Numbered from the stretch's first letter, positions 34,543-44,371 are shown. The stretch: DNA of 64,000 nt from Zoogloeaceae bacterium (GCA_024235635.1 JACKMA010000001.1:62001-126000); one strand, 5' to 3'. Notes: generated from the letters alone by a model not told the origin. Program-made: numbers and translations.

Positions 34543-35475
34543 TCAACTCCCTGCCGCGGCGATCGCCTGGCCCAAACCCTCGGCATCGGCAATCGCGCCG
34601 CCCTGCAGGCTCTTGTCGATGCGCCGGGTCATGCCTGCCAGGACCTTGCCGGGTCCACATTCATAAACCTGCGAAATCCCCTTCGCGGCGATCGCCTCCA
34701 CCGTCTCGATCCAGCGCACCGGCGAATAGGCTTGCCGCACCAGGGCGTCTCGGATGCGCTCCGGCTCGTCTTCGCAGCGCACGTCGACGTTGTTCAGCAC
34801 CGGGATGTCCGGGCGATTCACGGCGATCTCCTGCAGCCGCTGCTCGAGCTTTTCCGCCGCGGGTCGCATCAACGCACAATGGAAGGGCGCACTGACAGGC
34901 AGTTGGACCGCGCGTTTGGCGCCACGCGAGCGGGCCAGCTCGATCGCGCGCGCGACGGCTTCGGACTTGCCCGCGATCACGATCTGTCCGGGGGCATTCA
35001 GGTTGGCGGCTTCGACGACCTCGCCCTGCGCCGCCTCGGCGCAGACCTCGCGTACCTGATCGGCATCGAGACCGAGCAGCGCGGCCATCGCGCCCTCGCC
35101 CTGCGGTACCGCCTCCTGCATCGCCGCGGCACGCAGTCTGACCAGGGGCACCGCGTCGGCGAAGGCCAGCGCGCCGGCAGCGACCAGCGCGCTGTATTCG
35201 CCGAGGCTGTGGCCCGCGACCACGGCCGGCTGCGGGCCGCCGGCCTCGCACCACGCGCGATAGACCGCAACGCCGGCGGTCAGCATCAGCGGCTGGGTGT
35301 TGACCGTCAGCGCCAGCCGCTCGGCAGGCCCCTCGCAGACCATCTGCCAGAGGTCCTCCCCGAGCGCTGCCGACGCTTCGTCGAAACAGTCGCGGATCAC
35401 GGGCGTATCGCCATACGCGGCCATCATGCCCACCGCCTGCGAGCCCTGCCCTGGAAACACAAACGCAAATGCCAT
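34543..35475 (-). CDS. fabD: malonyl-CoA:ACP transacylase
   Basis: A 310-aa acyltransferase loading malonate on ACP. FVFPGQGSQAVGM at the N terminus, the nucleophile motif GHSLGEYSALVAAG and the later SAPFHCALM segment (catalytic His) are diagnostic. Placed between fabH and fabG as in most proteobacteria. Confidence 0.96.
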   Translation of the reverse strand: MAFAFVFPGQGSQAVGMMAAYGDTPVIRDCFDEASAALGEDLWQMVCEGPAERLALTVNTQPLMLTAGVAVYRAWCEAGGPQPAVVAGHSLGEYSALVAAGALAFADAVPLVRLRAAAMQEAVPQGEGAMAALLGLDADQVREVCAEAAQGEVVEAANLNAPGQIVIAGKSEAVARAIELARSRGAKRAVQLPVSAPFHCALMRPAAEKLEQRLQEIAVNRPDIPVLNNVDVRCEDEPERIRDALVRQAYSPVRWIETVEAIAAKGISQVYECGPGKVLAGMTRRIDKSLQGGAIADAEGLGQAIAAAGS

Positions 35476-35505
35476 CCATTCCCCCCCGAAATAGCTGGTA
35501 CCCGG

Positions 35506-36471
35506 TCACATGCTGAGCAGCACGGCACCCCACGTGAAACCGCCGCCCACCCCCTCTAGCAACACCCGCGAGCCTCCCCGGATGCGACCGTCCCGAACCG
35601 CGAGATCGAGCGCCAGAGGTATCGACGCGGCCGAAGTGTTGCCGTGCTGGTCGACGGTCGTGACGACACGGTCCATCGAAACGCCAAGCCGCTTGGCTGT
35701 GGCCTGAAGAATCCGGATATTGGCCTGGTGCGGAATCAGCCAGTCGACGTCGTCGGTACTGAGCCCCGCGTCCTCGAGCACTTCATGGGCGACGTCGCCA
35801 AGCACGCGCACCGCGAATTTGAACACGGCCTGTCCATCCATCCGCAGGAACGGATCTCCGATGACCGTTCCACCCGAAACCGTGCCCGGAACGCAGAGGA
35901 TCGGGTTGTAGCTGCCGTCTGCGTGGATCGCGCTCGCCAGCACCCCGGGGCGCTCCGCAGCTTCGACGATGACCGCACCAGCGCCGTCGCCGAACAGCAC
36001 GCAGGTCGCCCGATCCTTCCAGTCGAGAATCCGCGAAAACACTTCGGCGCCGACCACCAGCGCACGCTTGTGGCTCCCCGATCGGATGAACTTGTCGGCG
36101 ACGGTCAGGGCATAGGCGAAACCACTGCAGACCGCCTGCACGTCGAACGCGGCACCGGCATTGCGGATACCCAGACGAGCCTGCAGCAAGGCGGCAGAAC
36201 TGGGAAAGATGAAATCCGGGGTCGACGTGGCGACGATGATCAGATCGATCGTCGCGGGATCGACATCAGCCGCTTCGATCGCGCGCCGGCTGGCGGCCTC
36301 CGCCAACTCGCTGCAACTGACGCCGTCGGCGGCGAGATGCCTGCTGCGGATGCCGGTGCGCTCGACGATCCACTGGTCCGAGGTGTCGATGCCTCGCGCC
36401 ACCAGGTCGTCGTTGGTCACCGGTTCGCCCGGCAGGTAGCTGCCGGTGGCGATTATCCGGGAGTGAATCAT
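35506..36471 (-). CDS. fabH: 3-oxoacyl-[ACP] synthase III
   Basis: A 321-aa initiating ketosynthase condensing acetyl-CoA with malonyl-ACP. The catalytic Cys is in FDVQAVCSGFAYAL, His in WLIPHQANIRI and Asn in DQHGNTSAASIP. It overlaps plsX by 4 bp. Confidence 0.96.
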   Translation of the reverse strand: MIHSRIIATGSYLPGEPVTNDDLVARGIDTSDQWIVERTGIRSRHLAADGVSCSELAEAASRRAIEAADVDPATIDLIIVATSTPDFIFPSSAALLQARLGIRNAGAAFDVQAVCSGFAYALTVADKFIRSGSHKRALVVGAEVFSRILDWKDRATCVLFGDGAGAVIVEAAERPGVLASAIHADGSYNPILCVPGTVSGGTVIGDPFLRMDGQAVFKFAVRVLGDVAHEVLEDAGLSTDDVDWLIPHQANIRILQATAKRLGVSMDRVVTTVDQHGNTSAASIPLALDLAVRDGRIRGGSRVLLEGVGGGFTWGAVLLSM

Positions 36472-37490
36472 CCGCTATTCTCCCTGCTGGCCATGCGCTC
36501 ACTGATTCGCTCGATCAGAGAATTCCTGGCCTCTTCCGCCGCCCGCCAGATCGCCCGCTCGAAGGCGAATGCGTCCGCCGCCCCGTGGCTCTTGACCACC
36601 ACACCCCTCAAGCCTAGCAGACTGGCCCCATTGTAGTTGCGATGGTCGACCCGGCGCTTGAACCGCTTCAGTGCCGGCATCGCCACCAGCGCCGACAGCT
36701 TGCTCAGCCAGCTACGACTGAATTCCTCGCGGAGGAAGCCGGCGAGCATGGTCGCGAGCCCTTCCGAGGTCTTCAGGGCGACGTTGCCGACGAAGCCGTC
36801 GCAAACCACGACATCGGTCGTGCCGCGATAGATGTCGGTGCCTTCGACGTTGCCGTAAAAGTTGAGTCCACTGGTGCGCAGCAGTTCGGCGGCGTCCTTG
36901 ACGACCTCGTTGCCCTTGATTTCCTCCTCGCCGATGTTGAGCAGGCCCACCGACGGGCGATCGACATGCTCGACGGCGGCCACCAGCATCGCACCCATGA
37001 TGCCGAACTGCATCAGATGCTCGGCCGTGCAATCGACGTTGGCGCCGAGATCGAGCACATAGCAGCGGCCGCGCGACGTCGGCAGGATGGTCGCGATCGC
37101 GGGCCGGTCGATGCCCGGCAGCATCTTCAGCACGAAGCGGGAGATCGCCATCAAGGCGCCGGTGTTGCCGGCCGAGACCGCGGCCTGGGCGTTGCCGGCC
37201 TTGACCAGATTGATCGCCACCCGCATCGACGAGTCCTTCTTGCCGCGCAGCGCGTTGGCCGGCGGCTCGTCCATTTCGACGACCTCGCTGGCCACCTGCA
37301 CGCGCAGGCGGTCACCGAACTCGGACAGCAGCGGCGCCACGAGCGGCTCCAGCGCATCGGGACGGCCGACCAGAACGGCCGCGGCATCGGCATCGGACCG
37401 CAGGTAGGCCGCCGTGGCCGGCACCGTGACCGCCGGGCCGTGGTCGCCGCCCATGCAGTCGATGGCAATCGTGATGTCCGGTGAACTCAC
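36468..37490 (-). CDS. plsX: phosphate acyltransferase PlsX
   Basis: A 340-aa peripheral membrane enzyme making acyl-phosphate from acyl-ACP for phospholipid synthesis. The N-terminal IAIDCMGGDHGPAVTVPA, SAGNTGALMA and VVCDGFVGNVALKTSEG segments are PlsX signatures. rpmF-plsX-fabH is a conserved order. Confidence 0.96.
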   Translation of the reverse strand: MSSPDITIAIDCMGGDHGPAVTVPATAAYLRSDADAAAVLVGRPDALEPLVAPLLSEFGDRLRVQVASEVVEMDEPPANALRGKKDSSMRVAINLVKAGNAQAAVSAGNTGALMAISRFVLKMLPGIDRPAIATILPTSRGRCYVLDLGANVDCTAEHLMQFGIMGAMLVAAVEHVDRPSVGLLNIGEEEIKGNEVVKDAAELLRTSGLNFYGNVEGTDIYRGTTDVVVCDGFVGNVALKTSEGLATMLAGFLREEFSRSWLSKLSALVAMPALKRFKRRVDHRNYNGASLLGLRGVVVKSHGAADAFAFERAIWRAAEEARNSLIERISERMASRENSG

Positions 37491-37560
37491 TGGATTCCGT
37501 TGGCTTCAGGCACAAAAACGGCGCGATCGCCAGCGGCGCCGCGCCGTCGTCGGGGAATGC

Positions 37561-37740
37561 TTACTCGCCCTTGGCTTTGATGACTTTCTTGCCGCGATAG
37601 AAGCCGCTCGGGCTGACGTGATGACGCAGATGCACCTCGCCGGTGGTGGACTCCACTGCCAGCGCCGGCGTCGGGAGCGAATCGTGCGAGCGGTGCATGC
37701 CGCGCTTGGACGGGGACTTCTTGTTCTGTTGAACGGCCAT
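37561..37740 (-). CDS. rpmF: 50S ribosomal protein L32
   Basis: A 59-aa basic protein starting AVQQNKKSPSKRGMHRSHD and ending GFYRGKKVIKAKGE, the standard L32 text. The zinc-binding cysteines of some L32 forms are absent. An AAGGAG site precedes ATG 37740. It lies upstream of plsX and downstream of yceD. Confidence 0.97.
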   Translation of the reverse strand: MAVQQNKKSPSKRGMHRSHDSLPTPALAVESTTGEVHLRHHVSPSGFYRGKKVIKAKGE

Positions 37741-37768
37741 CTTGAAAACTCCTTGGTACCAATCACCC

Positions 37769-38266
37769 TCACCCTTCGGGCTTGCGCAATCGCGCGAGGC
37801 CGGCGAACGGCGACGTTGTTCCACCCCCGCCTACCATAGACGGAGCACAGCAATCATCATGTCTCGGTGCGAACGGCAGGGCCAGCAGCGCCTCGTCCTC
37901 GATCAGTTCGAGCAGGTCGAGCCGCGGGCCGACCGGCAGGCAGTCCCACCCGTCTTCCTGCAGTTCCTCTTCCGGCATCTCACGACCTTCCGGAACGAGC
38001 AACAGCCGGTTGTCTACCTGAAGCGCCCAATCCAGCGCCTCGAGGCAGCGCTGACACTGTACCGTCAGCGTGCCGGCCACCGCCAGCGCCAGCCAGTGCT
38101 TGCCATCCCGATCCCGGCTCCCGCGCACCGAAAAGGTGAGGGACCCCGCCGGATCGAAAAGCGCATCCGCCAGCCTCTCGAACCCCACCACCGGTCGGGA
38201 CTGCGCCACCGTCGCTCCCTCAACTGCGAAGCGTAACGGATCGACGACGAGCCCCTGTGGCGACAT
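37769..38266 (-). CDS. yceD: DUF177 (YceD) family protein
   Basis: A 165-aa acidic protein with a CQRC pair (TVQCQRCLEAL) and the acidic C-terminal region around DLLELIEDEALLALPFAPRHDDC. This is the YceD/DUF177 pattern, and the gene stands immediately before rpmF as in most bacteria. Members are thought to act in 23S rRNA handling; precise function here is not shown. Divergent from maf. Confidence 0.9.
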   Translation of the reverse strand: MSPQGLVVDPLRFAVEGATVAQSRPVVGFERLADALFDPAGSLTFSVRGSRDRDGKHWLALAVAGTLTVQCQRCLEALDWALQVDNRLLLVPEGREMPEEELQEDGWDCLPVGPRLDLLELIEDEALLALPFAPRHDDCCAPSMVGGGGTTSPFAGLARLRKPEG

Positions 38267-38312
38267 AAGGGCGCGATGATATTATTTCCGGCTTTCCAAG
38301 TAAAGCTGAGCC

Positions 38313-38906
38313 ATGGCAACCAGCGCCGCCCGCCGAATCGTTCTGGCATCGACCTCGAAGTACCGGAAATCGCTGCTGGATCGCTTCGGTCTCGCCTTCG
38401 AGACGGCCAGCCCCGAGACCGACGAGACCGCCCTGCCCGACGAGTCGCCGACCGCCACGGCCGAGCGACTCGCACTGGCCAAGGCACGGGCCGTTCGCAG
38501 CCGCTTTCCGGATGCGCTGATCATCGGCAGCGATCAGGTCGCGCACCTGGACGGCCAGGTCTTCGGCAAGCCCGGCACGACCGACGCGGCCATCGGGCAG
38601 CTCACCCGCATGAGCGGTCGGACGGTGGTGTTCGACACGGCGCTGTGCCTGCTCGATGCGGCGAGCGGCGAGTATTGCGTCGAGACCGTCCCGACCCGGG
38701 TGCGCTTCCGCGAACTCGTCGACGACGAGATCCGGCGTTACGTCGATATTGAACGCCCCCTCGACTGCGCCGGAAGCGCGAAATCGGAAGGGCTCGGCAT
38801 CACGCTGCTGGAAGCGCTGTCGGGCGACGACCCGACCGCGTTGGTCGGACTTCCGCTGATTGCACTCGCGCGCATGCTGCGCGCCAGCGGTGTCTGCCTG
38901 CCCTGA
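38313..38906 (+). CDS. Maf-like nucleotide pyrophosphatase
   Basis: A 197-aa protein of the Maf/YceF family, which hydrolyses non-canonical or modified nucleoside triphosphates (YceF-type members prefer m7GTP). The N-terminal IVLASTSKYRKSLLDRFGL, ESP-like DESPTATAERLALAKA, the IIGSDQVA segment and the SAKSEGLG segment are present. The substrate subtype is not certain. It faces yceD and ends in a hairpin shared with the convergent Rieske gene. Confidence 0.9.
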   Translation: MATSAARRIVLASTSKYRKSLLDRFGLAFETASPETDETALPDESPTATAERLALAKARAVRSRFPDALIIGSDQVAHLDGQVFGKPGTTDAAIGQLTRMSGRTVVFDTALCLLDAASGEYCVETVPTRVRFRELVDDEIRRYVDIERPLDCAGSAKSEGLGITLLEALSGDDPTALVGLPLIALARMLRASGVCLP

Positions 38907-38923
38907 GGCGGGCGTCCGCCTCA
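38904..38923. terminator. hairpin between convergent maf and Rieske genes
   Basis: An 8-bp perfect stem TGAGGCGG / CCGCCTCA with a 4-nt loop contains the maf stop codon and fills the short gap between the convergent genes. It lacks a T-run on either side, so it may be a weak or Rho-assisted terminator. Confidence 0.4.
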
Positions 38924-38925
38924 GA

Positions 38926-39267
38926 TCAGTCCACCAGCCAGACCGCGCCGTCGACCTCGAGAACGCCCAGCCGCTCGAGGCCACCGCGGCAGGGCCCACC
39001 ACGGCACGCCCCGCTGGCCGGGTCGTAGACCGCACCATGGGTGGCGCAGATCAGCAGGCGACCGTCGTCGTCGAAAAACCGCCCCGGCAACCAGTCGAGC
39101 TCGCTCGGCACGTGCGCACAGCGGTTGACGTAGGCATGGACCCGCCCCTCGAAACGGACCACGAAGGCCGGTTCGCGCCGGCCGAAACGCTCGAATTCGA
39201 AGCGTACGCCGTCGCCACCGTCGGTCAGCTCACCGGACGCGCAGATCAGCTGTCGACGCCCAGCCAT
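38926..39267 (-). CDS. Rieske-type 2Fe-2S protein
   Basis: A 113-aa protein with both halves of the Rieske cluster motif, CAH in YVNRCAHVPSELDW and CATHGA in LICATHGAVYDP. The size fits a small ferredoxin-like protein such as the stand-alone Rieske proteins near rluC/HAD genes in betaproteobacteria. The electron partner is unknown. Its start overlaps the HAD gene by 22 bp. Confidence 0.85.
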   Translation of the reverse strand: MAGRRQLICASGELTDGGDGVRFEFERFGRREPAFVVRFEGRVHAYVNRCAHVPSELDWLPGRFFDDDGRLLICATHGAVYDPASGACRGGPCRGGLERLGVLEVDGAVWLVD

Positions 39268-39902
39268 CGTCTCAACCGGGCGGGATCGTCGACGCAGTCG
39301 AGCGGCCCGCAGGACACCAGTTCTTCACGACCGTGGGCGCCAAACGCGACTGCCAGCGCAGCGACCCCGGCATTTGTCGCCATCTGCAGGTCGTGCGTGG
39401 TGTCGCCGATCATCAGCGTGCGCTCCGCCGGCACCGCGAGTTCGTCCATCAGCTCGAGCAACATCTGCGGATGCGGCTTGGAGAAACACTCGTCGGCGCA
39501 GCGGGTCGCGACGAATTGCGGGCCGAGGCCGGTATGCGCGAGCGCCCGGTCGAGCCCATTGCGACTCTTGCCGGTCGCCACCGCCAGCAGATGGCCGCGC
39601 GCCACCAGGGCGGAGATCATCGACTCGGTACCTTCGAACAGGCTCAATTCGAAGTCGCTCGACAGATAATGGTGGCGATAGCGTTCGACCATCCGCGGGT
39701 AATCCACCTCATCCAGCTCCGGCACGGCGTGGGCCAGCGCGTCCGACAGCCCGAGCCCGATCACATGGCGGGCGCGATCCGCCGACGGCACCGGCAGGCC
39801 GAGGTCGCGGCTGGCGGCCTGGATCGCACGGACGATGGCCGCGGCCGAATCGAGCAAAGTGCCATCCCAGTCGAAGACGATCAGTTCATAGCGTTCAACC
39901 AT
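39246..39902 (-). CDS. HAD-family phosphatase (Gph-like)
   Basis: A 218-aa haloacid-dehalogenase hydrolase. Motif I is VFDWDGTLLDS, motif II VATGKSRNGLD, motif III contains Lys in FSKPHPQML, and motif IV is MIGDTTHDLQMA. The helical cap between motifs I and II fits phosphoglycolate phosphatase-like enzymes. The exact substrate is not determined. It overlaps rluC by 8 bp. Confidence 0.9.
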   Translation of the reverse strand: MVERYELIVFDWDGTLLDSAAAIVRAIQAASRDLGLPVPSADRARHVIGLGLSDALAHAVPELDEVDYPRMVERYRHHYLSSDFELSLFEGTESMISALVARGHLLAVATGKSRNGLDRALAHTGLGPQFVATRCADECFSKPHPQMLLELMDELAVPAERTLMIGDTTHDLQMATNAGVAALAVAFGAHGREELVSCGPLDCVDDPARLRRWLGVDS

Positions 39903-40851
39903 GTTCGCGTTCCTGGGTCTGTTCCACTTCCGCAAGGAAGGCTTCGAGCGCTTCCGGTAACGGCGCTTCCAGCCGGATTCTGGCATCGGTCAGCGGATGC
40001 CGGAAGTCGAGCCGCCACGCATGCAGGAACATCCGGTCGAGGCCTTGCCGCTCGAGCCGCTTGTTGAGGGCGAAATCGCCATACTTGGCGTCGCCCATCA
40101 ACGGAAATCCGGCATCGGTCAGATGGACCCGGATCTGGTGGGTGCGCCCGGTGCGCAGCTCGACCTCCAGCAGGCTGCAGTGCTGCCAGCGGCGCACGAG
40201 GTGGACGATGCTGTGGGCCGCCTTGCCGTCCCGGTCGACGCGCACGCGTCGTTCGCCCTGCTCGGTCAGGTACTTCGTGAGCGGCTGGCGCAGGTGCCGG
40301 CAGGGCTCCAGCCACCGCCCCTGCACCAGCGTCAGATAACGCTTGCCGATCGCGCCACGGCGCATGCGATCGTGCAACACGGTCAGGGCAGACCGCTTTT
40401 TCGCGACGATCAGCAGTCCTGACGTCTCTCGGTCGAGCCGATGGGCCAGTTCCAGAAATCGCGCATCCGTGCGCTGGCGCCGCAACTGCTCGATCACACC
40501 ATAGCTGACGCCACTACCGCCGTGAACCGCCAGGCCCGCCGGTTTGTCCACGACCAGCAGCGCGTCGTCCTCCCACACTATCGGCAGCGGACGCCCGGCC
40601 GGAATCGGCACAGCCTCGCCCGGTTCGGCAAGGCGCAGCGGCGGGATGCGTATCTGGTCGCCGATTTGCAGGCGGTAGGTCTGGGACACCCGGCCACCGT
40701 TGACCCGCAACTCCCCGCTGCGCAGGATGCGGTAGATGTGGCTCTTTGGCACGCCCTTCAGGCGGCGCACGAGGTAATTGTCGATGCGCTGCCCGGCCGA
40801 CCCTTCGTCGACAGTTTCATACCTGACCGCGATCGTTTTGCCCAAGTCCAT
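39895..40851 (-). CDS. rluC: 23S rRNA pseudouridine synthase RluC
   Basis: A 318-aa pseudouridine synthase. An N-terminal S4 RNA-binding domain (GQRIDNYLVRRLKGVPKSHIYRILRSGELRVNGGRV) is followed by the RluA-type catalytic motif LAHRLDRETSGLLI with its Asp. The ELRTGRTHQIRVHL box is present. RluC modifies positions near the peptidyl-transferase centre. It is divergent from rne, the usual arrangement. Start ATG 40851 lies within the rne promoter region. Confidence 0.95.
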   Translation of the reverse strand: MDLGKTIAVRYETVDEGSAGQRIDNYLVRRLKGVPKSHIYRILRSGELRVNGGRVSQTYRLQIGDQIRIPPLRLAEPGEAVPIPAGRPLPIVWEDDALLVVDKPAGLAVHGGSGVSYGVIEQLRRQRTDARFLELAHRLDRETSGLLIVAKKRSALTVLHDRMRRGAIGKRYLTLVQGRWLEPCRHLRQPLTKYLTEQGERRVRVDRDGKAAHSIVHLVRRWQHCSLLEVELRTGRTHQIRVHLTDAGFPLMGDAKYGDFALNKRLERQGLDRMFLHAWRLDFRHPLTDARIRLEAPLPEALEAFLAEVEQTQEREHG

Positions 40852-41234
40852 AATCCTGCAATATACTTCTGTGCTGATCGACGTAGGTCGTGGTCGACGC
40901 GTGCCCGAGCAGAATGGCCCGGCAATGCGAACACCCAGAGCCCATTCGAGAGCTCCCGCGTGGTCATCGGTGCAACGCCGCCCTGGAAAAAGGGGTGCGA
41001 TGGTACCGCAAACGAGCAATCCTATTTGACTTAGCTGGTTTATTGCGCGAACACCGCAATGCAGGAACAAATCGCCCGGCCGTCATCATGCGGCGGGGTC
41101 GAAACGAACCCGAACTGCCACCCGACGCACGCATACAAGAATCTAGAATGAGCCTGACAACTCACCACTGATCCACCGTCTGCACGCAGGTGCGCGGTTC
41201 GTCCTGCCCGTGTTCGCGCGGGAGAACGATCCAG
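40838..41234 (+). promoter_or_regulatory. rne promoter and long 5' untranslated leader
   Basis: TTGCCC (40838-40843), an 18-bp spacer and TATACT (40862-40867) form a plausible promoter overlapping the rluC start. Transcription from it would give a leader of about 360 nt before the rne ATG. RNase E of E. coli also has a leader of this size, through which the enzyme controls its own mRNA; the same role here is inference. No gene was found in the 383-bp gap. Confidence 0.5.
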
Positions 41235-44200
41235 ATGAAGCGCATGCTTTTCAATGCGACGCAGGCCGAGGAGTTACGCGTCGCGATCGTGGACGGTCAG
41301 AAACTGATCGACCTCGATATCGAGTCGGCCACCAAGGAAGAACGCAAGAGCAACATCTACAAAGCCGTGATCACGCGACTCGAGCCCAGCCTCGAGGCCG
41401 CGTTCGTCGACTACGGCGCAGAGCGCCACGGCTTTCTGCCGTTCAAGGAAATCGCCCGGGCGTACATCGCCAATAGCGGGGAAGGGCGCACCCGCCCGCA
41501 AGACGGTCTCAAGGTCGGCCAGGAGTTGATCGTCCAGGTCGAGAAGGACGAACGCGGCAACAAGGGCGCCGCGCTGACCACCTACATCTCGCTGGCCGGG
41601 CGCTACCTCGTGCTGATGCCCAACAATCCGCGAGGTGGTGGCGTATCACGCCGCGTCGAGGGCGACGAGCGCGCAGAACTGCGTGAGATCATGGACCAGC
41701 TCGAGGTGCCGTCGGGCATGAGCCTGATCGCCCGGACCGCGGCGATCGGCCGAAACGCCGACGAGTTGCAGTGGGATCTCAACTATCTGCTGCAGCTTTG
41801 GACTGCGATCGAAGGCGCTGCCGGCCAGCAGGGTGGCGCCTTCCTGATCTATCAGGAAGGCTCGCTGGTGATCCGCGCGATCCGCGATTACTTTCAGCCC
41901 GAAATCGGCGAGATCCTGATCGATACCGACGATATCTTCGATCAGGCACGGCAGTTCATGGCTCACGTGATGCCGCAGAACGTCAATCGCGTGAAGCAGT
42001 ATCAGGACGACGTACCGCTGTTCTCGCGCTTCCAGATCGAACACCAGATCGAATCGGCCTACTCACGACAAGTCGCCCTGCCGTCCGGCGGCGCCGTGGT
42101 GATCGACCACACCGAGGCACTGGTCTCGGTCGATGTGAACTCGGGCCGCTCGACCCGGGGCGCCGACATCGAGGAGACCGCGCTGCGCACCAACCTGGAG
42201 GCAGCCGAAGAGGTCGCCCGCCAGCTGCGGCTGCGTGACCTGGGCGGACTGATCGTCATCGACTTCATCGACATGGAGTCGCAGAAGAACCAGCGCGAGG
42301 TCGAAAACCGGCTGCGCGACGCCCTGCGCTACGACCGTGCGCGCGTACAGATGGGCAAGATCAGCCGCTTCGGGCTGCTCGAGCTGTCCCGTCAGCGCCT
42401 GCGCCCGGCGCTGGCCGAGACCAGCTACATCCCGTGCCCGCGATGCAACGGCACCGGACACATCCGCAGCACCGAGTCGTCCGCCCTGCACATCCTGCGG
42501 ATCATCGAAGAAGAAGCGATGAAGGAAAACACAGGCGCCGTGCACTGCCAGGTACCGGTGGACGTCGGCACCTTCCTGCTCAACGAAAAGCGGGTCGACA
42601 TCGCGCGCATCGAGGTGCGCCACCGGGTCAATCTGCTGATCGTGCCGAACCGCAATCTCGAGACACCGCACCACGAGATCATCCGCCTGCGCCACGACCA
42701 GCTAAACCAGGAAGACACGCTGGTGCCGAGCTACGAGCTGGTCAACAAGCCGCTCGAGCAGGAGGCGGATGCGGCCGGCGAGCGCAAGGACAAGAAGCCG
42801 GTTCGCGCCGAAGCGGCGGTCAAGGGCGTCGCCCCGGGCCAGCCCGCACCGGTTGCCGAACAGGCGCCGGCCCCCGCTGCGCCGCCGCCACCGGTCGAAA
42901 CCAGCCAGCCCGGGCTGATCGCGCGCATGTTCGCGTGGTTCCGGGGCGGCGACGCCAAGCCGGAACCGACGCCGGTGGCAGCGCCGATCGAGGAACCGCC
43001 GAAACGCGAATCGCGACAGGCTCGCGGCGATTCCAGTCGCCGAGGCGGACGCGGACGCAAGGACAAGGACGGCGAGCGGCGCGGCGAGGGCCGTGGCCGT
43101 GCCGAGCGCAGCGACCGCGAGGATCGCAACGAGCAGCCCCAGAGCGATCGCCCCGAGCGCGGACGCAAGCGCCAGGAAGCCCAGGGTGAAGAGGGGCAGG
43201 CCAACAATCAGCGCAAGCGTCAGCGCGGCCGCGGCCAACGCCAGCAGGACAAGGATCAGGGGCAGCAGGACAAGGATCAGGCGCAGCAGCCCCAGGAAGC
43301 AGTGGCCGACGATGCTGCGCCGATCGCTGCCGAGGCCGCGACACCGCAGACCGACGACGGCGGGACGCCGCAGCGCGGCCGGCGGCGGCGTGGCCGCCGT
43401 GGCGGCGAGCGCAAGAGTGAAGGCGAGGTCGCAAACGCCGGACAAGAGCCATCCGAGCAGACCGAGGGCGACACGTCGTCGGCCGACGAGCTTGCGGCGG
43501 CGGCCACGGTCGTGGTTGCACAGCCGCCGCTCCCGGGAGCCGGCGACGACACTGTCGCAGCGCCGGCAACCGTCGCAGAGCCACTGCCACTGGCGGCTGG
43601 CGAGCCCACCGAGGTCGAAGCGCTGGCCAGTGATGCACCACTGCCGGTGAAACCCGTCGATCGCGCGACGCCGACCGAAGCGACCATGGCCGCAGTGACC
43701 GATCCGGCCCCGGCCGAAGCGATCAGCGACGCTGCAACGGCCGAGGCACCGACGCCGGTGCGCGAAGATACGGTGGACCAGACGCCCGCGCCGACCGGAT
43801 CGGACTGGGCCACGGAGGGCACGCCCGCCGCCGCCGATGCTGCGATCCCGCAAGCCGACGCGGAGGCGCCGGTCGCGGATCCAGCCGAGCTCGTTGCCGA
43901 CGTCCAAGTCACCGACGACATCGCCGGCAGCGTCGTCCCCGATCAGCCGATCACGGTCAGCGCAGGCGCGCTCGGCGATGCGATGGCGGCGTCCACCGAA
44001 GCATCGCCGACCGACTTCCGACGCCAGGCGGACACCGCCGGCGACGCCCCGCCGCCAGCCGCCGACGCGACGAACGAAGCCGAGCCGGCGTTGGTAGAAG
44101 CCGTCGCAACCGGAGCCGTGCATCCCGGCGACGGACACGCCGCGTCCCCCCAGGTCGATCTCGACAAGGTGCTGTCAGAGGAAGGCGGCCTGATCCTGGT

Positions 44201-44351
44201 CGAAACCACCACGTCGGCGCGGCCGGCGGAAGCGGAAGCGGCCACCGAAGCGCCGAAGCTGGGCCGCAAGCCGCGCCAGCGCGCGCAACGGGTCCAGGAA
44301 GAACTGGTGCAGGTTGAGACCCAGGGCGGTCAGCCGCCGGGCGGTGCCTGA
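41235..44351 (+). CDS. rne: ribonuclease E
   Basis: A 1038-aa endoribonuclease, scaffold of the RNA degradosome. The S1 domain lies at about residues 35-120, the 5'-sensor follows, and the DNase I-like catalytic domain has its Asp residues in VSVDVNSG and VIDFIDM. The Zn-link is CPRCNGTG. After about residue 510 comes a long disordered tail. It holds an amphipathic segment GLIARMFAWFRGG (likely membrane anchor), Arg-rich RNA-binding stretches, Gln/Asp/Lys repeats and a very Ala/Pro/Thr-rich end. Start ATG 41235 has GGAGA upstream. Confidence 0.95.
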   Translation: MKRMLFNATQAEELRVAIVDGQKLIDLDIESATKEERKSNIYKAVITRLEPSLEAAFVDYGAERHGFLPFKEIARAYIANSGEGRTRPQDGLKVGQELIVQVEKDERGNKGAALTTYISLAGRYLVLMPNNPRGGGVSRRVEGDERAELREIMDQLEVPSGMSLIARTAAIGRNADELQWDLNYLLQLWTAIEGAAGQQGGAFLIYQEGSLVIRAIRDYFQPEIGEILIDTDDIFDQARQFMAHVMPQNVNRVKQYQDDVPLFSRFQIEHQIESAYSRQVALPSGGAVVIDHTEALVSVDVNSGRSTRGADIEETALRTNLEAAEEVARQLRLRDLGGLIVIDFIDMESQKNQREVENRLRDALRYDRARVQMGKISRFGLLELSRQRLRPALAETSYIPCPRCNGTGHIRSTESSALHILRIIEEEAMKENTGAVHCQVPVDVGTFLLNEKRVDIARIEVRHRVNLLIVPNRNLETPHHEIIRLRHDQLNQEDTLVPSYELVNKPLEQEADAAGERKDKKPVRAEAAVKGVAPGQPAPVAEQAPAPAAPPPPVETSQPGLIARMFAWFRGGDAKPEPTPVAAPIEEPPKRESRQARGDSSRRGGRGRKDKDGERRGEGRGRAERSDREDRNEQPQSDRPERGRKRQEAQGEEGQANNQRKRQRGRGQRQQDKDQGQQDKDQAQQPQEAVADDAAPIAAEAATPQTDDGGTPQRGRRRRGRRGGERKSEGEVANAGQEPSEQTEGDTSSADELAAAATVVVAQPPLPGAGDDTVAAPATVAEPLPLAAGEPTEVEALASDAPLPVKPVDRATPTEATMAAVTDPAPAEAISDAATAEAPTPVREDTVDQTPAPTGSDWATEGTPAAADAAIPQADAEAPVADPAELVADVQVTDDIAGSVVPDQPITVSAGALGDAMAASTEASPTDFRRQADTAGDAPPPAADATNEAEPALVEAVATGAVHPGDGHAASPQVDLDKVLSEEGGLILVETTTSARPAEAEAATEAPKLGRKPRQRAQRVQEELVQVETQGGQPPGGA
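43239..43280 (+). repeat. 21-bp tandem repeat in the rne tail
   Basis: Two near-identical copies of a unit of the form CAGCAGGACAAGGATCAGG plus two bases encode the repeated peptide QQDKDQG/QQDKDQA in the low-complexity part of RNase E. Such repeats arise by slippage and tolerate length change. Confidence 0.6.
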
Positions 44352-44371
44352 CCGCTGCAGTGTGACCTCGA

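Noticed and set aside
42702..44138. 478-codon minus-strand frame in the rne tail
   Set aside because: Arises from the Ala/Pro/Arg-rich low-complexity rne sequence; no independent signal.
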